Shown here: piece after piece, positions 1 through 9,057 of the stretch
Numbering within the stretch: position 1 is the first letter of the stretch
Layout of the letters: each line of letters starts with the position of its first letter
Source: Actinotignum schaalii
Lineage (GTDB): Bacteria > Actinomycetota > Actinomycetes > Actinomycetales > Actinomycetaceae
Assembly: GCF_000724605.1 (NCBI RefSeq)
Contig: NZ_CP008802.1
Span: 1 to 64,000, forward strand
Direction of reading: 5' to 3'
DNA: 64,000 nt
Translations under genes and position numbers: made by a program
Notes under the pieces: model-generated
Told to the model about the DNA's origin: nothing
Database searches by the model: none
The model's input: the letters and a program-made list of their open reading frames with translations, nothing else

Positions 1-183
1 GGTGATGTAGGTGAGGAATTCACCGAATTCTTGGGCGTGTTTTTGCCGGTCATCGGTCGCGGTGAAACTGTATTTGCATTCCTTGCAATACCAACGCTGA
101 CGGCCGTTTGGGTGGTGGCCGTTTTTCTTCATGGGGGTATCGCATATAGGGCAACGGCGGGCGCGTGTGGAAAGGGTTTTCAC
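1..183 (-). CDS. IS1249-like transposase, N-terminal part (cut by window edge)
   Basis: Reading leftward from a GTG at 183, 61 codons stay open to the window edge. The peptide has a zinc-ribbon pattern, CPICDTPMKKNG then WYCKECKYSFT (two CxxC pairs), followed by a helical stretch. This is the usual N-terminus of IS1249-type (IS256 group) transposases of actinobacteria, which bind DNA through such a ribbon before the DDE catalytic domain. The catalytic part lies outside the window, so whether the element is intact cannot be seen. Family assignment rests on the zinc ribbon only. Confidence 0.6.
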   Translation of the reverse strand, partial: MKTLSTRARRCPICDTPMKKNGHHPNGRQRWYCKECKYSFTATDDRQKHAQEFGEFLTYIT

Positions 184-245
184 TCCATGGGGATATCCCG
201 GTGTTTGTCAAGCATGCAAGGCTATTGAGGTCGAAAAGCTCAATA

Positions 246-285
246 ACCCGGACTTTCCAGCGTCATAGCAAGGGAAAGTCCGGGT
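246..285. repeat. 13-bp perfect inverted repeat (hairpin) beside the IS-like gene
   Basis: ACCCGGACTTTCC at 246-258 is exactly complementary to GGAAAGTCCGGGT at 273-285, with a 14-nt loop. No T-run follows on either strand. It lies about 60 bp upstream of the transposase start. It could be a terminal structure of the insertion element or a terminator shielding it from outside transcription. Confidence 0.45.
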
Positions 286-416
286 ATTAGCAACCATTTC
301 TGTCTATTTACCCGTTTCCGGCGGCTGGCCTATAAGCGTCCACGAGCCGCTTGATTCGCTGTTCGTATGGGGGCTGGCGCGAAGTGGTAGGTCTATCTGT
401 GTAGAGAGGAGCTCAC

Positions 417-638
417 GTGGCGAAGCGCAAAAAGAAGGATCGCGGCGGCGTACTGACCTGGGTGGGAATCTTTGCCATCGTGCTCGCGAGCATTGCGGAT
501 TTTGTACTCTTCTTCTTCGACAATGGTTCCCGCTACATCCTCTATACCCTCCCGCTGTGGTTCCTTGGCATCGGGTGTTTCGCTTGGCTGGGGCGGGCTG
601 AGGAACGCAGGAACAATACAAAACGTACCGGTAACTGA
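417..638 (+). CDS. Small two-span membrane protein, unknown function
   Basis: 73 aa from a GTG at 417, preceded by a purine-rich AGAGAGGA (403-410). A lysine/arginine-rich start (AKRKKKDRGG) is followed by two hydrophobic segments at about residues 14-34 and 39-57, and a basic tail (RRNNTKR). The positive N-terminus suggests a cytoplasmic N-end. No family is recognised. It is kept as a gene because of the start signal, the clear membrane topology and the absence of a better frame. It sits alone between the IS fragment and the sugar symporter. Confidence 0.55.
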   Translation: MAKRKKKDRGGVLTWVGIFAIVLASIADFVLFFFDNGSRYILYTLPLWFLGIGCFAWLGRAEERRNNTKRTGN

Positions 639-813
639 TAGCTTGCAAGCGGCCTTTGATGAAGGTTGACAAGCGCGCGATAGACATAGAATCGGCCCTC
701 AGGGCATCGCTGTAGACGCGAATCCTGAGGGCCGAAACTGAATATGATAGCCCTGCCGCCGGAAAGAGCGGAATTAGTCTCACCGGCAGACAGATGAGTT
801 TATGCGGGTGACT

Positions 814-2193
814 CTAGTGGCTGTGCTGGACTGTGGATTCATTTTCGATCTCTTCGAGGGACTTACCGCGGGTCTCAGGGACGCAGAATCGCACGAAGAG
901 AACACCGAAGACGCAGATAATTCCGAAGACGAGGAACACGTATTCCTGTGCCATCTTGGCGGTCATAATCGGGAAGATGAGGCCAACAACAAAGGAACCG
1001 ATCCAGTTGAAGGAAGAGGCTAGTCCGGATGCCCGGCCGCGCACTGCCAAGGGGAAGATCTCGCCGACGAGAACCCAGGTCAACGGCGCCCAGGTGAATG
1101 AGTAGAACGCAACGTACAAGCTCAGGAACGCGACGATGATCATGGGATGCGCACCCGGTGCAATCCAGTTGATAACGGCCGGCATGATGAACGAGAGTGC
1201 CATGAGCGTGCCACCCAGCGTGAGAAGGGTACGGCGGTTAAACCGTTCAGCGATGGCGATGAATACCAGGGAACCGGCAACCAAGATCACGCCTTGCACG
1301 ATCGCCCACATCAGTGCATCAGAAGCGGGTACTCCCGTGGCTTCTTCAACAATGAGCGGAATGTAGTAGAAGATCGCGTTCGCGCCCTGGAACTGCTGGA
1401 ACGCTGCGACGCCAACGCCGGCCATGACGAGATAGCGATAGCGCGAGCTGAATAGCGTTCCCCAGCTCGAAGCTGCTGCAGTAGCGCTTTCGATGGTTGC
1501 GGTATTTCTGATTTGCTCAATTTCCGCGTCGATTTCGTCGGCGTTGCGAACGTAGCTAAGAACTTGTCGAGCTTCTTCAATTTTTCCGCGACGGACGAGG
1601 AATCGGGGAGACTCGGGAAGGCGCAAGACGCCGAAGAAAAGGATGACTGCGGGGACTGCTGCCGCGGTGAGCATAAGCCGCCAAGCGAGGGAGTGTTCCA
1701 GTCCCTTGAGCAAGTAATCCACGATGTAGGACAGGAGCATTCCAGAAACGATCATCGTCTGGTTCAATCCCGAGAGATTGCCACGCAGTTTAGCCGGGGC
1801 GAGCTCGGACATATATGCGGGGACAAGTGCGGAGGCCGCGCCGACCGCGAGGCCCAAGAGAATGCGCATGATGATGAGGTAAACGGCACCTTCATCAGGC
1901 GCGATACCGCAGAGGATTGAGCCCACGCAGAAGATAACGGCGGCGGCGAGAATCATATTGCGGCGGCCAAATCGGTCCGAAAGTTGACCGGCCAAAGCTC
2001 CACCAAAAATGGCTCCAAACATAACGCCGGAGGTAATCCACCCCACGATAGAAGCGGAATCGGCAAGTTCCCAATCTGTCAGGAGGAATGGCAAAGCGCC
2101 GGTCATAACGCCAATGTCATATCCAAAGAGAATTCCGCCGAATGCTCCAAAGAAATAAATGAAGCGTCCAGAAATCTTTTTATCTGTAGTCAT
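814..2193 (-). CDS. Sugar/H+ symporter of the MFS sugar-porter family, probably arabinose
   Basis: 459 aa, the usual length for AraE/XylE/GalP-type porters with 12 membrane spans. Visible family marks are GGILFGYDIGVMTGALPFL in helix 1, DRFGRR in the loop 2-3, PESPRFL after helix 6, and PETRGKSLEEIE at the C-end. A strong Shine-Dalgarno (GGAGGGG) precedes the ATG. The promoter carries the same palindromic operator as araB, so it should be induced with the arabinose genes. The substrate is inferred from that shared operator; xylose or another pentose remains possible. Confidence 0.85.
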   Translation of the reverse strand: MTTDKKISGRFIYFFGAFGGILFGYDIGVMTGALPFLLTDWELADSASIVGWITSGVMFGAIFGGALAGQLSDRFGRRNMILAAAVIFCVGSILCGIAPDEGAVYLIIMRILLGLAVGAASALVPAYMSELAPAKLRGNLSGLNQTMIVSGMLLSYIVDYLLKGLEHSLAWRLMLTAAAVPAVILFFGVLRLPESPRFLVRRGKIEEARQVLSYVRNADEIDAEIEQIRNTATIESATAAASSWGTLFSSRYRYLVMAGVGVAAFQQFQGANAIFYYIPLIVEEATGVPASDALMWAIVQGVILVAGSLVFIAIAERFNRRTLLTLGGTLMALSFIMPAVINWIAPGAHPMIIVAFLSLYVAFYSFTWAPLTWVLVGEIFPLAVRGRASGLASSFNWIGSFVVGLIFPIMTAKMAQEYVFLVFGIICVFGVLFVRFCVPETRGKSLEEIENESTVQHSH

Positions 2194-2264
2194 AACAGCC
2201 CCTCCGAGACTACGCAGTCTCCCTACGTCCCGCCCACGTCATTATGGCGAGAGGAATGCAGAAT

Positions 2265-2321
2265 GTTAGCGCTAACGTCTACGCTGGTTTCAGCCTAAGA
2301 GAGTGGGGGACGCTTCGTCAA
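2265..2321 (-). promoter_or_regulatory. Promoter and LacI-type operator of the sugar symporter
   Basis: Read on the minus strand: TTGACG (2321-2316), 18-nt spacer, TAGGCT (2297-2292). The perfect palindrome GTTAGCGCTAAC lies at 2265-2276, just after the predicted start point near 2285. It matches the operator before araB, so repression by roadblock or occlusion is likely. Confidence 0.7.
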
Positions 2322-2406
2322 GGGCTTAAGGTCTATTTGCGTAACGGAGGGTATCTAATTTCGGTCCGCACGGCGGAGTGGTGATTCGGACGCCCTTTCG
2401 GATTGA

Positions 2407-3435
2407 TTAGTCCGTCTGGGTTGCGGCTGGTGAAGTGGAGTCTCGTACGATCAGGCGTGCGGGAACCGGAGAAACGTCGGGTTCTTTCCCGGAAATCAGG
2501 TCTAGGACGGCATCGATGACGCGTTGGCCGAGTGTGGCGAAGTCCTGGCCAACGGTGGTGAGGGCTGGGGTGTAGTACTCCGTGCCGGATACGTTATCGA
2601 ATCCAACCACTGACATATCGCGTGGAACGCTTATCCCACATTTATGTAAGGCGGCTAAGAGCCCTAGAGCCATCTCGTCGTTTGCTGAAAAGACTGCGGT
2701 GGGGCGGTTTGCTGGTTCTTGTGTAGCAAGGGCGATTCCTGCTTGGAAGCCTGATTTGGCGCTCCAATCCCCGTCGGTTTCCTGGATCCTCACCCCGAGA
2801 TCGTCGGCTTGGGAAAGCGCAGCACGGCGCCGGAGTTGGGCATCTGTCCAGTCTTCGGGACCGTTGAGGAGGAGGATATGGTTGTGGCCAAGTTGGGCCA
2901 GGTGGCGGATAGCGGCTCGGGCTCCACCGCTTTGGTCCACACTCAAGGCTGATAGTGAATCGGTGCCTTCAACTTCGGGGCCGACCATGATGATGGGGAC
3001 GTTGTTTTCGAATTGTTCGGCGTAGCGTGACATGGACTCGCGGGCGGCGATAACAATGATGGCGTCAACGGAGCGTTCGAGGAATTGATTGATGACTTCT
3101 CCGAATTCTTTCTCGTTGGCGGTGCGGATGGTGCCGAGCAGGGTGGTGTAGCCATGATGGCGTGCTGCTTGTTCTAGGGATGCGAGGGTGTGGGTGGGGC
3201 CGAAGAGGAAGGATCCAACGGCGATGACCCCGATGAGAAAGGATTGGTTGGTTGCTAGGGTGCGTGCGGAGTTGTTGCGGCGGTAGCCGAGTGTGGCGAT
3301 GGCATCCTGGACGCGCTGGCGTGTTTCGGGGCGGACCCCGGGGAAATCGTTGACCACGCGGGAAACGGTTTGGTGAGAGACTCCCGCGATTTGGGCAACT
3401 TCTGCCATTGATGGCGCCCGCTTGACCTGAGCCAC
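2407..3435 (-). CDS. LacI-family repressor of the arabinose genes
   Basis: 342 aa from a GTG at 3435, chosen because AAGGAGA stands just before it; an upstream in-frame ATG at 3549 would add 38 non-homologous residues. The N-terminus is a LacI helix-turn-helix (PSMAEVAQIAGVSHQTVSRVVND, residues about 7-30), followed by a periplasmic-binding-protein-like effector domain with VVGFDNVSGTEYYTPALTTVGQ near the end. It lies between the symporter and araB, each of which has a GTTAGC-type palindrome at its promoter. It is therefore the likely arabinose-responsive repressor, a LacI-type functional counterpart of AraR. The effector is inferred from context. Confidence 0.85.
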   Translation of the reverse strand: MAQVKRAPSMAEVAQIAGVSHQTVSRVVNDFPGVRPETRQRVQDAIATLGYRRNNSARTLATNQSFLIGVIAVGSFLFGPTHTLASLEQAARHHGYTTLLGTIRTANEKEFGEVINQFLERSVDAIIVIAARESMSRYAEQFENNVPIIMVGPEVEGTDSLSALSVDQSGGARAAIRHLAQLGHNHILLLNGPEDWTDAQLRRRAALSQADDLGVRIQETDGDWSAKSGFQAGIALATQEPANRPTAVFSANDEMALGLLAALHKCGISVPRDMSVVGFDNVSGTEYYTPALTTVGQDFATLGQRVIDAVLDLISGKEPDVSPVPARLIVRDSTSPAATQTD

Positions 3436-3586
3436 GAGGTTCTCCTTCGCGTGTTGATAGGTAAACTCGCCACCACCATTCTCGCTTGACGTTGCCAGCC
3501 CCGCGGCGGGGTGACGTTTCAACGATTGCGGGATGGCGAGTAATCGCACTTATGCAGTTTATATCGCCAACAAAGATTTATCGCCC

Positions 3587-3641
3587 TTGCTATTTTTACG
3601 GATGCGACGTTAGACTAATCGCAAGATGTTAGCGATAACAT
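3587..3641 (+). promoter_or_regulatory. araBDA promoter with downstream LacI-type operator
   Basis: TTGCTA (3587-3592), 18-nt spacer, TAGACT (3611-3616). The near-perfect palindrome ATGTTAGCGATAACAT spans 3626-3641, at about +4 to +19. Spacing and operator placement mirror the symporter promoter at 2265-2321. The leader from here to araB (about 100 nt) shows no further clear structure. Confidence 0.7.
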
Positions 3642-3746
3642 TCGGTGGTGGCACATAGTAAGGCACCCCGGATAGGCTCGTGCTGGATTTACTTGTATGA
3701 ACTAAATCCGTAGACAATCTCGACTGCGTACTCGAAGGAGAGTGAC

Positions 3747-5429
3747 GTGATGGAACAACGTGATACCCAGGACTTGCTGCGTGGTGGCAAGGTTGGGCTT
3801 GGTATTGAGCTTGGTTCTACCCGGATTAAAGCGTGTGCTGTTTTACCTAGTGGGCGTCAGATCGCGCAGGGTGTTTTCGCGTGGGAGAACCGTTTCAAGG
3901 ATGGGCATTGGACATACCCGCTCGATTCTGTGTGGGAGGGTATTGCGGGTGCTTACGCGATGCTCGCTAGTGAGTGCGAGCAGAAATTCGGGGTGCGCCC
4001 GCAGCGGTTTGTTGCTATTGGTGTTTCCGCGATGATGCATGGATACCTGGCCTTCGATAAAAACGATGAGCTTCTTGTGCCTTTCCGGACTTGGCGGGAT
4101 ACCACGACAGGAGAAGCAGCTGGGAAGCTGACGGGTTTGTTCGGGGTGACAGTCCCGTTGCGGTGGTCGATTTCTCACTACTATCAAGCCTTGCTCGATA
4201 AGGAAGAACATGTCGACCGGGTTGCGTTTTTGACGACGTTGGCGGGTTATGTGCATTGGCGCCTGACTGGTGAGAAAGTGTTGGGGGTGGGGGATGCCTC
4301 TGGAATGTTCCCCATTACCCGCAGTGCCTCCGACCACCTAGAAGCACATCGGAGTGGTGAGGGTCGGCCTGGTTATGACCCACGGTGTTTGGCCTTGTTT
4401 AAAGACGCGACCGGTATAGCTGTAGAGGGCTTGTTGCCGCGTGTGATGGTTGCCGGCGAGGTAGCCGGCACTCTTACTGCTGAGGGTGTTCGGCTTCTTG
4501 ACCCGTCTGGGGCGCTCCAGCCTGGTATTCGTTTTGCTCCACCCGAGGGGGATGCAGGTACGGGCATGGTTGCAACGAATGCGGTGCGTCCGCGTACGGG
4601 TAATGTGTCGGTTGGTACCTCGATTTTCTTGATGGCTGTCCTTGAACAGGCACTTACTTCTGCCCACCCGGAGATTGACCCGGTGACTACCCCGGTGGGT
4701 GATCCGGTGGCGATGGTGCATTGTAATAACGGTGCTGACGAACTAGCCCGCTGGGTCGAATTGTTCGCCCAGGTAGCCCGCCGGCTCAACCCTAGTGAGG
4801 ATGTGAGTCTTGACGCGGTATATGAAGCAGTCTTGGGCGCGGCCCTTGAAGGGGAAACAGACGGCGGGGGTGTTCTCGCGTTCAATAACCTGGCCGGTGA
4901 ACCTATCGTGAAATTAGATGAGGGCCGCCCGGTAGTTACCCGCGCCCCGGGGGCAGTGTTGAGTTTGGGTAATTTCATGCGTGCCCAGGTGTATTCCACC
5001 TTCGCTGCCCTGGCACTAGGCTTGCGGGTTTTGGATGGTGAGAATGCCGGGCTGGATGTTCTTTGTGCTCATGGGGGAGTGTTCAGAACGAAACTAGTCA
5101 TGCAACGCCTCCTGGCCGCAGCGACCGGTACACCGATTACTGTGCGTGAGGGCGCGGCTGAGGGTGGTGCGTGGGGGATGGCGTTACTGGCCTTGTTCAC
5201 CGCACGCGGGGGTGGAAACCTTGCTGATTTCCTAGACGAAGAAATATTTGCTTCTTCTACTGCTTCCACGATTGCACCTGCACGGGCTGAGGTAGAAGGT
5301 TTTGCCAGGTTCCTTGACCTGTACGAGACGGGTTTACCGATAGTAGAACGAGCGGTTGATTGTTTACCGGTGTGGATGCCCGCAAGTGAGGAAGATACTC
5401 CGATCAACGTGGAAGGAGACGTGTCGTGA
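3747..5429 (+). CDS. araB: Ribulokinase (FGGY-family carbohydrate kinase)
   Basis: 560 aa. It phosphorylates L-ribulose to L-ribulose 5-phosphate in arabinose catabolism. The FGGY N-domain starts with GLGIELGSTRIKACAV (phosphate-binding loop). A later block, GNVSVGTSIFLM, and the C-domain AHGGVFRTKLVMQRLLAAATG fit the ATP-binding half. Start codons GTG 3747 and ATG 3750 are adjacent; GAAGGAG at 3734-3740 serves either. It overlaps araD by 4 bp. By sequence alone it could be another FGGY pentulose kinase; the araD/araA neighbours decide for ribulokinase. Confidence 0.88.
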   Translation: MMEQRDTQDLLRGGKVGLGIELGSTRIKACAVLPSGRQIAQGVFAWENRFKDGHWTYPLDSVWEGIAGAYAMLASECEQKFGVRPQRFVAIGVSAMMHGYLAFDKNDELLVPFRTWRDTTTGEAAGKLTGLFGVTVPLRWSISHYYQALLDKEEHVDRVAFLTTLAGYVHWRLTGEKVLGVGDASGMFPITRSASDHLEAHRSGEGRPGYDPRCLALFKDATGIAVEGLLPRVMVAGEVAGTLTAEGVRLLDPSGALQPGIRFAPPEGDAGTGMVATNAVRPRTGNVSVGTSIFLMAVLEQALTSAHPEIDPVTTPVGDPVAMVHCNNGADELARWVELFAQVARRLNPSEDVSLDAVYEAVLGAALEGETDGGGVLAFNNLAGEPIVKLDEGRPVVTRAPGAVLSLGNFMRAQVYSTFAALALGLRVLDGENAGLDVLCAHGGVFRTKLVMQRLLAAATGTPITVREGAAEGGAWGMALLALFTARGGGNLADFLDEEIFASSTASTIAPARAEVEGFARFLDLYETGLPIVERAVDCLPVWMPASEEDTPINVEGDVS

Positions 5430-6121
5430 AACAGTTGTCGAGTGATGTGCGGGAGAAAATCGCGGTGACCCGCAAGGTTGTTAGTGATCTGCACGGTGAG
5501 TTGATTCGCTGGAATCTGGTGGTGTGGACGGCGGGGAACGTGTCCCAGAGAGTCGTTGTGGGGGAAGAACCCAGCTTGGATGATTTGTTGGTGATCAAGC
5601 CGTCTGGGGTGCGGTATCACGAGCTTAGCCCGGAGAAAATGGTTGTCTGTGACCTCACGGGAGAGCTGGTGGAGGGTGATTATGCGCCGTCGTCGGATAC
5701 CGCGGCTCATGCTTATGTGTATGCGCATATGCCCGAGGTTGGGGGGATTGTTCATACGCATTCGACGTATGCGACGGCGTGGGCGGCGCGTGGGGAAGAG
5801 ATTCCTTGTGTGTTGACGATGATGGCTGACGAGTTCGGGGGCCCGGTTCCTGTTGGTCCTTTCGCGGTTATTGGTGATGATTCGATTGGGCGTGGGATCG
5901 TGGCTACTCTTCAGGGTTCGCGTTCACCTGCCGTGTTGATGCAAAACCATGGGCCTTTCACTATCGGGGTGACAGCGGAGGCGGCGGTGAAGGCTGCTGC
6001 GATGGTTGAGGAAGTAGCAAAGACCGTGCATGTGGCCAAGAGCTTGGGGAATCCTGTTCCGATCACGCAAGAGAATATCGACCGGTTGTATGACCGGTAC
6101 AGCAACATCTACGGACAATAA
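5426..6121 (+). CDS. araD: L-ribulose-5-phosphate 4-epimerase
   Basis: 231 aa class II aldolase-fold enzyme that converts L-ribulose 5-phosphate to D-xylulose 5-phosphate, linking arabinose to the pentose-phosphate or phosphoketolase route. The zinc ligands HTH (His110, His112) in VHTHSTYATAWA and a later QNHGPF histidine are visible, as is the phosphate-binding GNVSQR near residue 35. Length equals the E. coli enzyme. The GTG start overlaps the araB stop, indicating translational coupling. Confidence 0.93.
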   Translation: MKQLSSDVREKIAVTRKVVSDLHGELIRWNLVVWTAGNVSQRVVVGEEPSLDDLLVIKPSGVRYHELSPEKMVVCDLTGELVEGDYAPSSDTAAHAYVYAHMPEVGGIVHTHSTYATAWAARGEEIPCVLTMMADEFGGPVPVGPFAVIGDDSIGRGIVATLQGSRSPAVLMQNHGPFTIGVTAEAAVKAAAMVEEVAKTVHVAKSLGNPVPITQENIDRLYDRYSNIYGQ

Positions 6122-6197
6122 ACCTCCGCAAATAAAACGTGGAAAGAAAACACGAAAAGAGTTTTAACCAATACCAATCCGATACAAAGGAGTAACG

Positions 6198-7712
6198 ATG
6201 AAGAATCCCTTCGAAAATAAAGAGATCTGGTTCCTGACCGGGAGCCAATTCCTCTACGGTCCGGAGACCTTGGATCAGGTAGCATCCCAGTCGCAAACCA
6301 TTGCGAATACGCTCAATGATTCACCGGATATCCCCGTGAAAATCGTGTGGAAACCAGTTTTGACAACATCCGAGGATATTCTCCGTACCTTCCTTGAGGC
6401 CGGCGCGAACGATGACGTTGTCGGGGTTATTGCCTGGATGCATACTTTCTCCCCGGCAAAGATGTGGGTACGGGGCCTGGAAGCATCCCGTAAGCCGCTG
6501 CTGCACTTGCATACCCAGATTGACAAGGTCATGCCCTGGGAACGCATGGACATGGACTTCATGAATCTTAACCAGGCCGCCCACGGGGACCGCGAATTCG
6601 GATACATCCTCACCCGCATGGGTGTGGCTCGAACAACAGTGGTAGGCCACTACACCGATAAGGAAGTCCACGAAGAAGTAGGGACCTGGGTGCGAGCCGC
6701 GGTGGGCTGGAACGAAGCACAACACCTGCGGGTGGTGCGTTTCGGGGATAATATGCGCAACGTCGCGGTTACCGAAGGTGATAAGACCGAAGCGGAAATC
6801 CGTTTCGGTACCTCGATTAATACCTGGGGTGTCAACGAGCTAGTCGAAGCTATCGATAAGGTCAGCGAAGCCGATGTAGACGAACTCATTGAGGAATACC
6901 TTGAGTTGTATGATGTTGATCCGCAGTTGCGTCCGGGCGGGGAACGCGCTGAATCGCTCCGATATGGTGCTCGCCAGGAAATCGCATTGCGGGCCTTCCT
7001 GGAAGAAGCAGGAGCCGGCGCGTTCACCGATACTTTCGAAGACCTAGGAGCTCTCAAGCAATTGCCCGGGCTTGCCGTGCAGCGTTTGATGGCCGACGGG
7101 TATGGCTTTGGCGCTGAAGGTGACTGGAAGACCGCTGTTCTGGTGCGCCTGGCGAAGGTCATGGGGTATGGACTTCCTGGTGGTGCCTCTCTTATGGAGG
7201 ACTACTCCTATAACTTGGTTCGTGGCGAGGAAAAGATTCTCGGTGCCCACATGCTCGAGGTATGCCCGAGTATTACGAACGACAAGCCGAAGCTGGAGAT
7301 CCACGAGCTCGGTATTGGCGGTAAGGAAGATCCGGTTCGGTTAGTCTTCACTGCTTCTCCGGCTGAAGGCGTGGTTATCGCGATGTCGGATGTGCGAGAC
7401 CGTTTCCGCTTGGTTGCGAATAAGGTGAAGGTTGTTGAGCCGGATAAGCCCTTGCCTAATCTTCCTGTTGCTCGGGCGGTATGGCAGCCTCTTCCGGATT
7501 TCCAAACCTCAACTCGTTGCTGGCTGGAGACGGGCGCGGCTCACCATACCGCGCTTACCACCCAGGTTGGTATTGATGTGTGGCGTGCCTTCGCGAAGAT
7601 CGCGGGTGTCGAACTAGCGGTGATCGATGAGAACACCAAGTACAACTCCTTTAGTGAACACCTGCGCTGGAACTCGGTCTACTACCGGATCGAACAAAAC
7701 CTGCAGGCGTAG
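6198..7712 (+). CDS. araA: L-arabinose isomerase
   Basis: 504 aa, normal length. It converts L-arabinose to L-ribulose with Mn2+. The start region [18 protein letters not shown] is typical. Metal ligands are seen at Glu334 ([10 protein letters not shown]) and His351 ([10 protein letters not shown]), within one residue of E. coli Glu333 and His350. A Shine-Dalgarno AAAGGAG precedes the ATG. The 76-bp gap after araD is the largest in the operon but shows no terminator. A terminator follows the gene. Confidence 0.96.
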   Translation: MKNPFENKEIWFLTGSQFLYGPETLDQVASQSQTIANTLNDSPDIPVKIVWKPVLTTSEDILRTFLEAGANDDVVGVIAWMHTFSPAKMWVRGLEASRKPLLHLHTQIDKVMPWERMDMDFMNLNQAAHGDREFGYILTRMGVARTTVVGHYTDKEVHEEVGTWVRAAVGWNEAQHLRVVRFGDNMRNVAVTEGDKTEAEIRFGTSINTWGVNELVEAIDKVSEADVDELIEEYLELYDVDPQLRPGGERAESLRYGARQEIALRAFLEEAGAGAFTDTFEDLGALKQLPGLAVQRLMADGYGFGAEGDWKTAVLVRLAKVMGYGLPGGASLMEDYSYNLVRGEEKILGAHMLEVCPSITNDKPKLEIHELGIGGKEDPVRLVFTASPAEGVVIAMSDVRDRFRLVANKVKVVEPDKPLPNLPVARAVWQPLPDFQTSTRCWLETGAAHHTALTTQVGIDVWRAFAKIAGVELAVIDENTKYNSFSEHLRWNSVYYRIEQNLQA

Positions 7713-7727
7713 CAGATCCTCGAAGTG

Positions 7728-7762
7728 ACGGCGGGCGGGCGGAAACGTTCGCCCGCCGTTTT
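7728..7762 (+). terminator. Rho-independent terminator of araBDA
   Basis: ACGGCGGGCG (7728-7737) pairs perfectly with CGCCCGCCGT (7750-7759), with a 12-nt loop, followed by TTTTC. It begins 15 nt after the araA stop. Confidence 0.8.
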
Positions 7763-7951
7763 CTGCACAGATGAGATGAGTAGAAGCTACAAATTGCTGA
7801 GCACCTGACTCCATTGAGCCGCGTCAGGAAGTCGGGTTTCGTGTTATGTGGTGGCAAATATGAAGTGCCATGGTGAGCATTGTTTATCCATACTTCACCA
7901 TGGCCGTTCGTTGTCCGTACCCGCATCTGCGGCGGGCTCGGCCTCATCACC

Positions 7952-8725
7952 CTATTTCTCGTTTTCGGGTGAATCCTTTTCATCATTTCGGGGAGGGAAG
8001 GGCGCGCGAATAAGTGGAATCGGATAGGAAGCCGCTTTGAGTGGATCCATAAGCGCGTCCGTGATCCCGGCAGTGAAACTCTCTAAACCTAGAACTTTGT
8101 AAAGCGCTTCGCGCCCAAACTTAGTCGAATCTGCGACGAAGAATGCTTCTGATGCGATGGACCGAATTTTTCGCAGGAGCTCCAGGTTATAGCTGGAATT
8201 TCCGTAGACTCCGCTTTCCATCACCGAGCTTGCCCCAAAAACGGCAACGTTAACTCGGATGCGATCCAGCTGGTCCACGGCAACAGGACCCCACATATGA
8301 GTTTTCATGGGCAGGAGATCACCGCCGATAAAAACCAGATTGAGGGATGGCTTTTTGAGGATTTCCATCCCGACGAGAAGATCGTGGGTGACGACGGTCA
8401 GATTTCTATGTTGCAGTGCTTTCGCGACTTCCAGGCAAGTGCTGCCCGTGTCAATGAAAACCGTTTGCCCTTCGAGAAGCCTTTCGGCCATTGCTGGGCC
8501 AATAGCGCGTTTCTCTCGTAAGTGAGCAATGGGGATATCGTCGTCAGAATCATCCATGGCAGGTAGCGCGCCCCCGTGCGTGCGTTGTATTTCGCCATGT
8601 TCGGAAAGCCAGTCAAGGTCACGGCGAATTGTCGACACATTAACGTGAAAACGTTTTGCGAGCGAAGCGACTGATTGAAAACCCGTGTCTTGGAGAATTC
8701 GCAGGATCTGGTCTCGTCGACCCAT
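7952..8725 (-). CDS. DeoR-family transcriptional regulator
   Basis: 257 aa from the ATG at 8725, chosen because TAGGAGG precedes it; a longer frame reaches 8776 without such a site. The N-terminus is a DeoR helix-turn-helix (QSVASLAKRFHVNVSTIRRDLDWLSEHGEIQRTHGGAL). The rest is a sugar-phosphate-sensing domain (DeoRC) with FIDTGSTCLEVAKAL and FVADSTKFGREALYKV. It is divergent from the ABC importer/dhaKL operon and is its probable repressor. The inducer is likely a phosphorylated sugar made by DhaKL, as usual for the family; that is inference. Confidence 0.88.
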   Translation of the reverse strand: MGRRDQILRILQDTGFQSVASLAKRFHVNVSTIRRDLDWLSEHGEIQRTHGGALPAMDDSDDDIPIAHLREKRAIGPAMAERLLEGQTVFIDTGSTCLEVAKALQHRNLTVVTHDLLVGMEILKKPSLNLVFIGGDLLPMKTHMWGPVAVDQLDRIRVNVAVFGASSVMESGVYGNSSYNLELLRKIRSIASEAFFVADSTKFGREALYKVLGLESFTAGITDALMDPLKAASYPIPLIRAPFPPRNDEKDSPENEK

Positions 8726-9057
8726 AGCGCCTCCTAAAATGAATGGTGAGGTGCTAAAAACTCCATTTCCATGCACCTCGCTTATATTTTAACGTTTTTT
8801 AACGGGAACGTACCGCCACACGGACGAAGCAGTACGCGTAGATATCATATCCGCCCTAACGGTACGGAAACGGATCACGTCGATAATTCTACAGGAAAAC
8901 GAACTATTACGTGCGCGAAATCGCGCAATAAAAAGCTGGTACCGAGCAAAAAACTGTTGTAATATGGCAAGCGTGCGCAGTGGTGCGCGCATATGTTGAG
9001 GTCATAAAGGCGTGATCCGTTGGAATCAAGTGATTCCACCAAAATTAGGAGGTGCAC
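8726..9057. promoter_or_regulatory. Divergent control region between the DeoR gene and the ABC importer
   Basis: This gene-free region holds two perfect inverted repeats. TGCGCGA-AA-TCGCGCA lies at 8912-8927. TGGAATCA-AG-TGATTCCA lies at 9021-9038, about 20 nt before the importer start. A -10-like TAATAT is at 8960-8965 with a weak -35. The repeated TTTTAACG near 8785-8805 lies upstream of the DeoR gene. The 9021 repeat is the best operator candidate by symmetry; binding is not shown. Confidence 0.5.
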
